Shown here: positions 47,060 to 57,535 of the stretch, piece after piece
How the letters are laid out: every line of letters begins with the position of its first letter
How positions within the stretch are numbered: position 1 is the stretch's first letter
From: Phoronis australis
Lineage: Eukaryota; Phoronida; Phoronidae
Direction: 5' to 3'
Assembly (NCBI GenBank): GCA_002633005.1
Contig: NMRA01000085.1
Location: forward strand, 186,001 to 250,000
Length of the DNA stretch: 64,000 nucleotides
Position numbers and translations under genes: made by a program
The notes under the pieces: model-generated
Told to the model about the DNA's origin: nothing
The model's input: only the letters and a program-made list of their open reading frames with translations
Database searches by the model: none

Positions 47060-48490
47060 GGATCCGACTACCGGTGTGCCCCCTAGTGGCAATTTTAGTT
47101 TTTTACGCTTACCTTTGTATCTTCAAAAGTCCTGAACGGATTTTCATGAAATTTGGTATGTAGGCACCTATTAGTGAGATGACGCTATCCTGCCGTTTTC
47201 GGATGGATTCGACATAGTTTGCGCCACCTAGTGGCCATTTTTAGTGTTTTCAAGTCTGTTTTTGTGCTTCCACCCCTCTATCAACCAAACCGCTCAAAGG
47301 ATGATTGTGAAAATTGGCATGTATGTGCTTACTATGTAGAGGACGGTTGACGATGATTTTCCGACGATTTCGACTACTGTGGCGCCTCCTAGTGGCAGTT
47401 TTGTTTTTTTTGCGCCTATGGCTGTATCTCCTAAACCGTTCGCAGGATCTTTACGAAATTGTGTAAGTATATTTATATGATGTTAACAACGGAAGATGAC
47501 GACTTTTGGACGGATCCGACTACCGGTGTGCCCCCTAGTGGCAATTTTAATTTTTTTACGCTTACCTTTGTATCTTCACAAGTCCTTATTGGATTTTCAT
47601 GAAATTTGGTATGTAGGCACCTATTAGTGAGATGACGCTATCCTCCCGTTTTCAGATGGATTCGACATAGTTTGCGCCACCTAGTGGCCATTTTTAGTGT
47701 TTTCGAGTCTGTTTTTGTGCGTCCACCCCTCTATCAACCAAACCGCTCAAAGGATGATTGTGAAAATTGGCATGTATATGCTTACTATGTAGAGGATGGT
47801 TGACGATGATTTTCCGACGATTTCGACTACTGTGGCGCCTCCTAGTGGCAGTTTTGTTTTTTTGCGCCTATGGCTGTATCTCCTAAACCGTTCGCAGGAT
47901 CTTTACAAATTGTGTAAGTATATTTATATGATGTTAACAACGGAAGATGACGACTTTTGGTCGGATCCGACTACCGGTGTGCCCCCTAGTGGCAATTTTA
48001 GTTTTTTACGCTTACCTTTGTATCTTCAAAAGTATTGAACGGATTTTCATGAAATTTGGTATGTAGGCACCTATTAGTGAGATGACGCTATCCTACTGTT
48101 TTCAGATGGATTCGACGTAGTTTGCGCCACCTAGTGGCCATTTTTACTGTTTTCGAGTCTGTATTTTTGCGTCCACCCCTCTATCAACCAAACCGCTCAA
48201 AGGATGATTGTGAAAATTGGCGTGTATGTGCTTACTATAAGGAAGACAGCTGACAATGATTTTCAGACGATTTGGACTACTGTGGCGCCTCCTAGTGGCA
48301 GTTTTGTTTTTTTGCGCCCATGGCTGTATCTCCCAAACCGTTTGCAGGATCTTTACTAAATTTAGCAAGTGTATTTATGTGATGTTGACAACGGACGATG
48401 ACGACTTTAGGATGATTCTGATTACCGGTATGCCTCTAGTGGCAATTTTAGTATTTGCCTCTAGTGGCAATTTTAGTATTTTACATTGAC
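47060..48490 (+). repeat. 451-bp higher-order tandem repeat of three ~150-bp monomers
   Basis: The anchor CCGGTGTGCC recurs at 47071, 47523 and 47973, with a diverged form at 48424, giving periods of 452, 450 and 451 bp. Within each period three related monomers carry GTGGCAATTTT, GTGGCCATTTT and GTGGCAGTTTT after a shared CCTA, about 150 bp apart. Confidence 0.9.
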
Positions 48491-48865
48491 CTCTGTATTT
48501 TCATAGGTCTTCAGGTGTATACTTTGTGTTACTTCGTGACTGTGAAGGAAAAGTTCCAAGTAGAAATTTGTTTCTGGCATTCTAATGCTGTGCTAATCTC
48601 GTATGTTGGTAAATTTGTTTTTAATTCTATGTTTCTGTGGTGCTTTAAGCAACTGGTGTATAGGATGTGCTTGTATTATGAAGATTACTCACATTTTGCC
48701 CCTAGCCTATTGAGGAGACAATGACCATGCCTTTCCATTTTGCTAAGTACAACATACTACATATATGCTCTCTACTGGCCACTTTGTGGTACCAATAAAC
48801 AACCCTAGAAGGATACCGTATGCGGTGCAATTGTGGGCGCATTTCAACGCTCTGCGTTGCTCTTG

Positions 48866-50640
48866 TTTGATGTGCCTTGTTTATATTCATGCCAGAGGAA
48901 AATGAAAATCAACTTGAAAAACAACTTATGACATTTTCCCCGGCGACTTTCATTGTTTGTGTGATCGTTTGATGTTCTAAGTAATCTGATATTTCAAGCA
49001 GTTGGCTGGGCGCGTTGGGCGCACGTAAATGTTCGTCTTCGCCTTCGTTGAGACACGAAATGAATACTACACGGCATCGATAGGCTCATCGATGCCTTTA
49101 CAATGTAAATGCATGTTAACAGAGCTCATTTGAATTGATACTCAAGTTTACCTGCCTTTAAAGAGCCTGAAACTACAAGGAGAGATGTGGTGTCAAAAAT
49201 AGTACATCTTTTTGAAGCAAAAATTAATAACTTTCTGTAGATGTATGTAGTTGACAGAAATTTAAATGAACCTTTTGTAGAGTTACTAACTCACAAAGTA
49301 AACCCTTTTGAGGGAAGTTTGTCCGAAAAGACACCATCTCTTACTGAAACTGGTCCCTAAAAGTCACACTTCTGTTGCTTAAAGTCCGATTTGTTGTAAA
49401 ATAAAACGGTAAAATCTTTGAATTGCCTGAAACAGTACGTGTTCACCTGCTTTTGGCAAAAGTAAACATTTTAATTTTTATCCATCGAGTAAATTTAACG
49501 TAATATAAAGGGCGTTTTAAACATTATAAAAATAAATAAAATGCTTTTAACTGTTAATCACCAATTGCCATGGAAGCACGGAACCCAGTAGTGTTCTGGT
49601 CCCAAGGTAGCGGCTGGTAGAAATGGAACGGTGACAGCTGTTGCCGGCGATATCTGCATTTTCTCAGGTAGAGCTTGATTCACTTGGGATTTGTTTCGGT
49701 ACCCCTGTCCTGCTTGGACTGTTTTGTTGATGGAAGTTGAATGTGCGGTGGTATTTCTTGATTTGTGGACGAGAATACACCTTCCATTAACTTTTTTGTC
49801 TTGTTTGTTTTTCCTTTTTGATAAAGCTGCTGTAAACCAACTTTCCGTCCAAGAAACGAACTGTTGATTTAGACTACCTACCGCTGAAATATTAGTCTGA
49901 ACTTGAGAAGCAATTTCTTGGTTCGCAAAGAACTGCGAGTTCGTTATTCCTTGAGATCAAGCTTGGCGCCTAAAATGACGTCGTGACAAGCCAATCCTAG
50001 AGCCTGGCCACCAATTTAACTGGGAAACAACTTGAAGAGTAAGTGAACAGGTCTAAATCAAAGGTTATTTCTTGGGTATGAAAGGTGGGTTTGTTCAGTT
50101 CGCGCTTTCACGCAATGAAGCAAACAAAAGATCAATGATATTAATGTGTTATATTGTCATTGTCATATGCATGAATAATCGCAAATGTAGCTACATGATG
50201 TCTCAAGAGTATTGGACGCTTTTTAAACTATAATAACTTGACAAAGAGTTGAGCAGATGTATTTAAAAGATATTTTCTGGGAACATGGCCAATTAATGGG
50301 TGAAAGTTTTAATCCTCTGTCGTTTGAAAATTGCATTTTTAAAAATGGACACCGCCACTCATTTGTTCGGCTATTTACAATAGCCTGGTTCCAACCTCCA
50401 GTCCAGCGGACTTAAATGCGAGGCAAAGTGCATTGTACTGACCTCCTTATTTTAAAAGTCACGTGAGTTGATTAGCCCGATGTGTTTCTCTTGAGCGCTG
50501 CGCATGATGCAGCTGTGCCAGTATCACCAACACAGTGCTGACAGTAAGATAATACAATTAATGTGCTGTCGTTACTCAGCGGATATCGGCACTAAAATAA
50601 AGAGAATTATGGTGATGAGGGGATCAATCTGTTTCCGTGA
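48866..50640. other. Intergenic, includes a weak exon candidate
   Basis: Nothing is recognised except the minus-strand open frame at 49558-49956 described separately. The rest is AT-rich DNA. Confidence 0.4.
49558..49956 (-). CDS. Candidate terminal exon, unknown protein
   Basis: An unbroken minus-strand frame of 132 codons runs from an upstream stop to TGA at 49558-49560. Only one ATG lies inside, so it would have to be entered by splicing. The translation is protein-like (for example NQEIASQVQTNISAVGSLNQ, QFVSWTESWFTAALSKRKNK) and ends GPEHYWVPCFHGNW. Using an AG at CTCAAG|GA as acceptor gives a phase that fits the candidate exon at 50814-51047. I do not recognise a family. The frame could be a chance or fossil transposon sequence. 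Confidence 0.25.
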   Translation of the reverse strand, partial: SQGITNSQFFANQEIASQVQTNISAVGSLNQQFVSWTESWFTAALSKRKNKQDKKVNGRCILVHKSRNTTAHSTSINKTVQAGQGYRNKSQVNQALPEKMQISPATAVTVPFLPAATLGPEHYWVPCFHGNW

Positions 50641-50643
50641 TGC

Positions 50644-50709
50644 ATGGGCGGCGCAGCACTGAAATAAGTGAGGCTTTAGCCCTCAAGCACCTATGGTGCG
50701 GCACCCATG
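50644..50709. mobile_element. Short MITE copy, ends ATGGGCGGC / GCACCCAT
   Basis: About 66 bp with inverted ends ATGGGCGGCGCAGCACTGAA and TGGTGCGGCACCCAT. Related to the pair at 53291-53439. Confidence 0.5.
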
Positions 50710-50813
50710 TGTAGGGAGGGCCAAACTTCGTCGATAAGTTGGTTCACGTCATTTCAGTGACCAATCACGGGTCCGAATTGATTGGAGCCGTTTAGTCTCT
50801 GCTACGTACCGCA

Positions 50814-51047
50814 TTAGTCCATATTTACCACGTCAGCTGTTACATTACCTAACGCATGAGCTGCATGGCATTCTGGCAATTTATCATCCTTAATAAGTTC
50901 AGGTGTTGCTTGCGGCTTTCTGTGTAGAGTCTTTCGATTGAGCTTCCCCCCTAAAGTATAGAATGTATTCATGCAGGTATTTCGTGTGCAAGGCCCAAGG
51001 AACATATCGAAAACGTGACCTAGAGTTTTACCGTTTAGTTTCTTAAG
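50814..51047 (-). CDS. Candidate exon, unknown protein
   Basis: Minus-strand frame open from 51047. It contains MFLGPCTRNTCMNTFYTLGG and KLNRKTLHRKPQATPELIKD, then DDKLPECHAAHALG. A possible donor is GCGTTAG|gtaatg, phase 1. It could be the upstream exon of 49558-49956, but no family is recognised and no promoter is evident. Confidence 0.2.
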   Translation of the reverse strand, partial: LKKLNGKTLGHVFDMFLGPCTRNTCMNTFYTLGGKLNRKTLHRKPQATPELIKDDKLPECHAAHALGNVTADVVNMD

Positions 51048-53290
51048 TCAACGAGCTGGCTTTGGAATGAAGAAAATGACAACTGCTATAACAGTTCACC
51101 TGAGACTCTGGCGATGACTTCACAATTATGTTCTTCCAAAGAATGATCCAATGACGCATTGCATACCACACGGAGTACTTTACGCGAGAAGTGTGAAGTA
51201 CTGTCAAAATACATCAATAATTTTCCAGTTAGTGCACAAATGTACTCAAATAAAACTCTAAAGCAGGCTGTCTATCACATGGACTTGACTGTATCACCGC
51301 GTAAAGTGCTTCAAGTAAAAATTGAAGATAAAATACGTCCATAATTTTGAAACGTACGGTAAAAATGAAAATACAGTAGGACTGGGTAGTCGCCGAGCGC
51401 CACTCACATCTCGGTGTATTTACCCACCGGCGTGGCAGTACCGAAACCCCGTCAAGCAAATTTGTATCCTCGTTTTTGCACCATAGGAGTTTCACGTATC
51501 ACTTCATCTTGTCGGACACTTTACAAGCTTTTCTTGACTGCATTACTAAATTCGTCACCAACGAAGCATTACTGCTGTGCTTAGGTCTCCAACGTGAGAA
51601 AGTTGGGTTGAAACTCAAATGACAAGTATGCGTGGATGCAGATGTTAAATTCTTTGCCTTCTCAACATCTCAACGTGAACAAAGACAAAAATGTGGAGCG
51701 AGTGCAAGAAACTTTTTCGTCGGGTTACTTTTGGATCTGTAAAAATACCATTTTCTGAAGACATCTTTTAATTTCCGGTATTTTTGTACTCCGCTTGAAA
51801 TCCGGAATATTTCCACGGCCACACACCTCGACGGTTTCCGTGAAAATGTGCCTGACAATCCAAAACGAGGCCAGCGAAAACAACACGCTTTCTTACCTCC
51901 GGGACAAAAGAGAATTCTCATCGCTGTCACAGCGGTGTAATCCTGGTGTGCGTTCAGTAACGCTCTATAGGATCTACGCTCGGACTTAGCTAAAATCTAA
52001 TTAAAGACACGGCAATATCTCACGTAATCTCGCAAAATCTTGCTTTTTAGCGAGGTCCTAGCGATAGTAGGACCGAGCCTCCTCAGGGGGTCAGGTTCCA
52101 TCGACACAGGGACAGATAAAAAGATATCCCGGATTCCGCGGCAAAAGACCCCCACACGACCTTCAAGACAACAAGCCAACCCAAAAACATTAACCCCACG
52201 ATCGGACAGGACGCCCAGGCAACGAAACACCGCAACGGCGTACTTTCTGTCGAGCATTGTTTGATGAAAAACAAATATTCCTACGAGTGACATTTCGAGG
52301 TCTATACTAGCGTAGTATAGCAAATCAGGGATTCCGATTACCTGTATAGAATTGGCACTTATTGACTTGTGTTCTTTTGTAAGAATATGAATTTTCATTT
52401 TACCTATCCAAAAAGCGTATAGGAATTAATTTTTCCGGCGCAAATATGTGTACGAATTATTTTTCCCTCGGACTCCTACTGTACGAAATATTAGCCGAGA
52501 CAAACCCCATGTTTCAATTGGGCCGAGTACGAACTAATAGAGTGTACGAACTATGAGAGAAAACACCTTTAAGTAGTTGTTGTGATATGCCGTTTTACTA
52601 TATGCGAATTTTAGACAAAATTTGCGTTCTAGTGCTGCTAAAGTTGCGCTGCGATGTTTTGCGTCAGCTTTCGGCAACATCGATGAAATAGTGCGTCACC
52701 TATTGGCCAGTTTCTTTTTTCCCAATTCTTCAATCAAGGTTCTTCCTCCACGATGTTGCGTATATGTCACAACAAATTAATCGTCAATGGAACTCAAAAG
52801 TCGAAATAATATTTTTGTTTTTCAGTATTGAAACTATTTTTGGAGGAAGTACTCAATAATCTGAAATTAACTAAATATACCCTCGGCGAGATAACGTGTT
52901 GAGAGTATCGGATTGAAATTCGCCCACAGACAAGTTGGACGAGTTTTACCGATAAAAATCAAATAAAAAAGCCAATATAATATAAGTTACATTTTATTAT
53001 TGACAATTTTTACAAACAAATGCAGAAAAAGACTGGAAAGTACTTAGAAATGCTCCCTAAAAGTTTGAGGCTTTTAACTGCCAGCGGTCTCAGAACTTAA
53101 AATTGAAAAATTGTTAGGGCTTCTTATCCGATCCCGGGATAGCTGTTTTAAAGGTCGGGGTTCGTGTTTTGAAAGTGCGGAGTCTGTTTTCGACTCCGGG
53201 ATGTCTGTTTTACACCCGGTCGGGGTTCCTCATGACACCGGCCCTATTATATCGCTTGCTGCCGCTTTACTCGTGATCGCGGTTCTCAAC
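51048..53290. other. Intergenic, nothing recognised
   Basis: The longest open frame (51997-52398 minus) has no recognisable domain. A diffuse GC-richer patch at 52060-52250 is unexplained. Confidence 0.4.
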
Positions 53291-53439
53291 ATGGGCGGCA
53301 CAGCCGCTCTGAAAAATGTGGGGCTATAGCCCCCCAGTCCCCCCTGTGGTGCACCGCCCATAGACCGTGGGCGTCACAGCACTGAAAAATTGGGGCTATA
53401 GCCCCCCCCCCAGCCCGGGCCCCAAGGTGCACCGCCCAT
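53291..53439. mobile_element. Two tandem MITE copies, ends ATGGGCGGCAC / GTGCACCGCCCAT
   Basis: Two units of about 70-80 bp each contain the palindrome GGGGCTATAGCCCC and end in GGTGCACCGCCCAT. The first begins ATGGGCGGCACAGC and the second GGGCGTCACAGCACTG. Only the first has clean inverted ends. Confidence 0.65.
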
Positions 53440-54031
53440 GCTCAGCCCGTAGGTCGCACTCCCCAGTCGTACTTCCGTCACGGTGACACGCAAGTCCATA
53501 TGCTCGGACGATTTCAATGTGTTTGGATTTGGTCACAAAATGTATAATTTGCCTAGTTGTAATGTAAACTGGTATAAGTTTTGTATTTTCACACCGTGCA
53601 TGTATCGCGTTCAATTCTCTACGTCACGACTGAACCACACACCGTTGTAATTCGGCTGGGTACTTGCAGGGCACCGACTCAGTTCCGCGTCTGACTGAAT
53701 AGCGCTACCGCCTCGTTAAACAACGAGGACAACGGATTTTAAAAAGCACTATCACTGATAATGTGCCTTTCTTTTTTACTAGGTCTGTATCGACTTTTCA
53801 GACACCCGCAGTGACCCGACATGCAGCCCACGGGTGCTCGCAGCGCTATTTCAGATGACGTGTTTACGCGAATGAGACTTCTGTGTTCAGTACCTGCCAG
53901 TGCAACAGACTACCGCTTCTCAAAATCGAAACTACATAGTGCTTGGTACAAACACTTTACACCCCCAGCAGCAGCAACCTATCAATCCATCAATCAAGTC
54001 AGTGCTGGCCTAGTTCCGGCCGTCAGCGCGC

Positions 54032-54473
54032 AGTCAGGTTTACTGCAAGTAACCTGCTGTGAGTCATCCAGACTGCAGTATATCTGTTTCGCATCCTCCC
54101 AAACAAGGCCATGACTTACGGTCATGTCACATACCGGTAGTTTAAACTGCTCCACCTAATCAAACTGAAAATTATAAAAGTATACAGGGGTAAAAATTAA
54201 GAATGTTTGCTTGCGATACATCAAATTATCAAGCTCTCGTTTATTATGTTAGCCCCCTGGTTTTACATGTCTGATCAATGTTAATGCATGCTCCCTTGAA
54301 CTCTGATAAAGATTGGGTGTAGTAGGTTGTGTACGTGCGTGGTTCTACACCATAAACAACACAACTGCCTTCGGGCGTGGCTAGTTTCTGGTGCGTGAAG
54401 TCAATTTCACTTGGAGTGAAAGAAAGAGAGTGTGTATCTGCTGTGTTCTTCCGAACCTCAGGTAAGTTTCATG
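54032..54473 (+). repeat. Allelic overlap, copy 1
   Basis: 442 bp nearly identical to 54722-55163, ending at the N at 54474 (GGTAAGTTTCATG|N). Confidence 0.9.
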
Positions 54474-54474
54474 N

Positions 54475-54721
54475 ACATAATGTGTGTTTATTGTGCATGT
54501 ATGTGTTTCAAGCACGCGGCTATTAAACATCACTGCAGAAACGAAATAGTTGCTGCGACGCCACTTGCATGACAAGGCTAAAAATCGTTCACAGTCCGCC
54601 ATTTTTTCAAGGTGTTGTAAAGCTAACCAATGACTGCGAAGATTACATCGACCAATGCTAAAGCGCGTGCCACTAGGTGATACCTGCGTGCTGGCTGGGC
54701 TAAGCACGCAGGGAACCAGCG
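54475..54721. mobile_element. Right part of a MITE present on one haplotype only
   Basis: These 247 bp have no counterpart on the other allele (left of 54032). The segment ends with GCACGCAGGGAACCAGCGAG, the same terminus as the micro-MITE at 46531-46600, then joins the shared allelic sequence. An internal CCTGCGTGC ... GCACGCAGG stem lies near the end. Confidence 0.65.
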
Positions 54722-55163
54722 AGTCAGGTTTACTGCAAGTAACCTGCTGTGAGTCATCCAGACTGCAGTATATCTGTTTCGCATCCTCCCAAACAAGGCC
54801 ATGACTTACGGTCATGTCACATACCGGTTGTTTAAACTGATCCACCTAATCAAACTGAAAATTATAAAAGTATACAGGCGTAAAAATTAAGAATGTTTGC
54901 TTGCGATACATCAAATTATCAAGCTCTCGTTTATTATGTTAGCCCCCTGGTTTTACATGTCTGATCAATGTTAATGCATGCTCCCTTGAACTCTGATAAA
55001 GATTGGGTGTAGTAGGTTGTGTTCGTGCGTGGTTCTACACCATAAACAACACAACTGCCTTCGGGCGTGGCTAGTTTCTGGTGCGTGAAGTCAATTTCAC
55101 TTGGAGTGAAAGAAAGAGAGTGTGTATCTGCTGTGTTCTTCCGAACCTCAGGTAAGTTTCATG
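54722..55163 (+). repeat. Allelic overlap, copy 2
   Basis: Partner of 54032-54473. It differs by scattered single-base changes and continues into unique sequence past 55163. Confidence 0.9.
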
Positions 55164-57534
55164 ACGGCTCGTTACGCAGCGCTTCCGCCTTTCAGCAATA
55201 GCAATGCCGCGGCGCTGCAACCGGTGACCACAATAGGGGTAATGATTGGAAACCCGCTGTTGGAGTTAATTTCAGTGCTGCGCACTCGTGGATCATCCGT
55301 GTAAGAATAAATAACGGAATTAATTGTTGAACTATTAATCTACCTTAGAAAATGTGTTGTTGGATGCATTGTTGTATCTTTATCGCCCTAGTATCTTGTA
55401 TTAATTCATTTCATCGCCAATCACAGCAAAATGGGGATCGCTGGTTGACTCGTTGGAGCTATAGTGAGCAATAAAATCAGAGCACTATCTCAGGGCATGT
55501 CTTGGAGCATCGTGAATAAAATTGAGAACTGAGAAACACTAGGAGTGACATTGAATTTACGAAGATTGAAAAATTTGAGGGGGGGGGTGTCCCGGGGGGG
55601 TCCCTTGAAGTCCCTACTTTTTCAAATTGAGTATGTTTACCACCAACTTTATACATTCCACATATGCAGTTTAACCACAAAGCCAGTTTATTTTTGTTGT
55701 TACATCTCCTCAAATCTTTACACTTAATTGAATTTCAGACTCCGCACAGCTGTTGATTCCACTACTCCGCTGAAAATATAGCATTAGATTAATTTTAAAA
55801 AGATTGACATGAAAATATTTGAGAGATTTGAAACATCTTTTGAGTGGTAGAGTAAAGAGGTTCAAAGGGTCATAATCGGCGCGAAATGTGATTTTCTGAG
55901 ACCAGCCTCATCGAACCTGTTACCCCGCGATCGCACCCAAACTTGCTGCTGGCGGAGCTAAATGGCATTTGGTAATGGCAGAGTATTTGATGCGAATTAA
56001 AGTTTTAAAGTCACTAACCTTGGACGTAGACAACATCGAAAATTGCCGATTTGTAGCAAAATGACAAAAGAACGTAGGCCTATTTTGTTGTTTTATAGCT
56101 CCCGTCAAAGCTTAATAACTACCCCATCAAACAGTAACCCAAAAATGCGTGTTCAGCTGTACCAACGCCCGTTTAGGATGTCACGCCATTAAATACTCCC
56201 CAGGATCATTTTCAGCGTTCCAAACGATACGAGGTCAAAATTTAATGCTACATCGACGTTATTCATATTGTCCTGGCAACATATCGTGATATAAAGTTAT
56301 CGTATTTGCTTTCAATAAATTCGAATTTCGTATGACACCTGACTGATGGCCACATACAGGTGAGAAAGTCAGCTGCTGGGTGGAGTCAGGCTGTTGTTGC
56401 TATTTATTGGAAAATTTTGCTTTGCGATAAAAAGCAACGTCCATTCAGTTGCGAACTTTGAATCGGTGTACAATGGACCAATTATTTGCGAGTTTGATCA
56501 CGTGCTAAATATGTATTCTTTTACTCAAACGTCTTTAAAAGACTGTGTGACAGCTGAGTGAATCTACTGATTTCCAAGTGGGTCCAGTCAGAAATTTTAA
56601 AATAAATTAGAACACATAGATTGATGTATCAAGAGTATTAAAATAAACGTACCAATGTACCAGTATCTATTTTCTGAAGGCGGGGACATTGGGCGAGTTC
56701 GTGACAGCCGTCCCAAGCCCTTTACAAGCGATGGTTATGGAATTCTAATCATGTCCTTCTGTTAGCGCGTTCTGGTTTTACTCGTTAGCGCGTTAGGCAG
56801 CACGGATTTCAAGAACGGGTTGCCGATTCAGATTTGTACACAACTGTTTAGTCTGTAAGTAGGCGTTCGACCTGTTGACCCTTTCATTCGTGCGTGAATG
56901 TCGTTCAGTCTGGGAGGCGCAATGGAATCCGTCTTACTGACGGCAGTCGGCGCTATGGAATGAGAAATTATCCCGGAGAAGACGCTTGTGGGGGTGACTT
57001 AATTGTTAGAGGAAGGAACACAGTTTCAATGAGAGAACACCACACTGGACTAAGACTGACTTCATCCTGCGTGACACCCCTTTTTGGATCAATCGTAGAA
57101 ATCTGATCTTGCCTTGAAAAATATCCAGCTGACAAGAATGAACTCAGAACTCATTGTCATTCTGCCAGTTTGTTTACTATCGTTGATTTGGCGGCCTATT
57201 GGATTGCGAAGTTATTGACTGATCTGGGTCAGTGGCCCCGGGAAATGTAAATAATTAATAACATAATAATTAATAATATAATAATTGGTAACATAATAAT
57301 TAATAACATCATGTAGAAATCAGAATCCTTGTCTGGAAGTCAAAAGTTTAGATCCGGGACATTTTTAAATATTTTAACTCCAACGAAGGTTTGGCAAGCC
57401 AAACTCTGCACACGTCTACACGTGTACAACCTTAATCGAATTAACGCGTTATTCAGTGCAGACCCAGATTAACGCGTCCACCAGTTAACGTAGACCAACC
57501 CTCTAATGAGTCTTTAGAACAAAAAGTCACACCC
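55087..57534 (+). repeat. 2.4-kb allelic overlap, copy 1
   Basis: It matches 57536-60042 with scattered substitutions and small indels. It ends at the N at 57535 with CAAAAAGTCACACCC, the sequence also found at 60042 before unique DNA. Confidence 0.92.
57250..57310 (+). repeat. 15-bp minisatellite, 4-copy allele
   Basis: Four units of AATAATTAATAACAT, with variants, followed by CATG. The other allele, at 59724-59828, has seven. Confidence 0.9.
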
Positions 57535-57535
57535 N

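Larger units (their letters stand above)
46869..48865 (+). mobile_element. Pearl/HINE-like non-autonomous element with tandem-repeat core
   Basis: The left subterminal ATGCGCCCACA (46869-46879) is the exact inverse of TGTGGGCGCAT at 48832-48842. A (CCGT)n microsatellite lies at 46912-46934, followed by GGCGTCTGGCGTC-type repeats. The core at about 47060-48490 is a 451-bp higher-order repeat built of three diverged monomers. The right end has the hairpin CAACGC-TCT-GCGTTG (48845-48859) and then CTCTTG, followed by T. Pearl elements of molluscs and HINEs (Helentron-associated elements) share this plan: subterminal inverted repeats, a microsatellite, a tandem core and a 3' hairpin. No protein is encoded. 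The exact 5' boundary is not determined. Confidence 0.7.
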
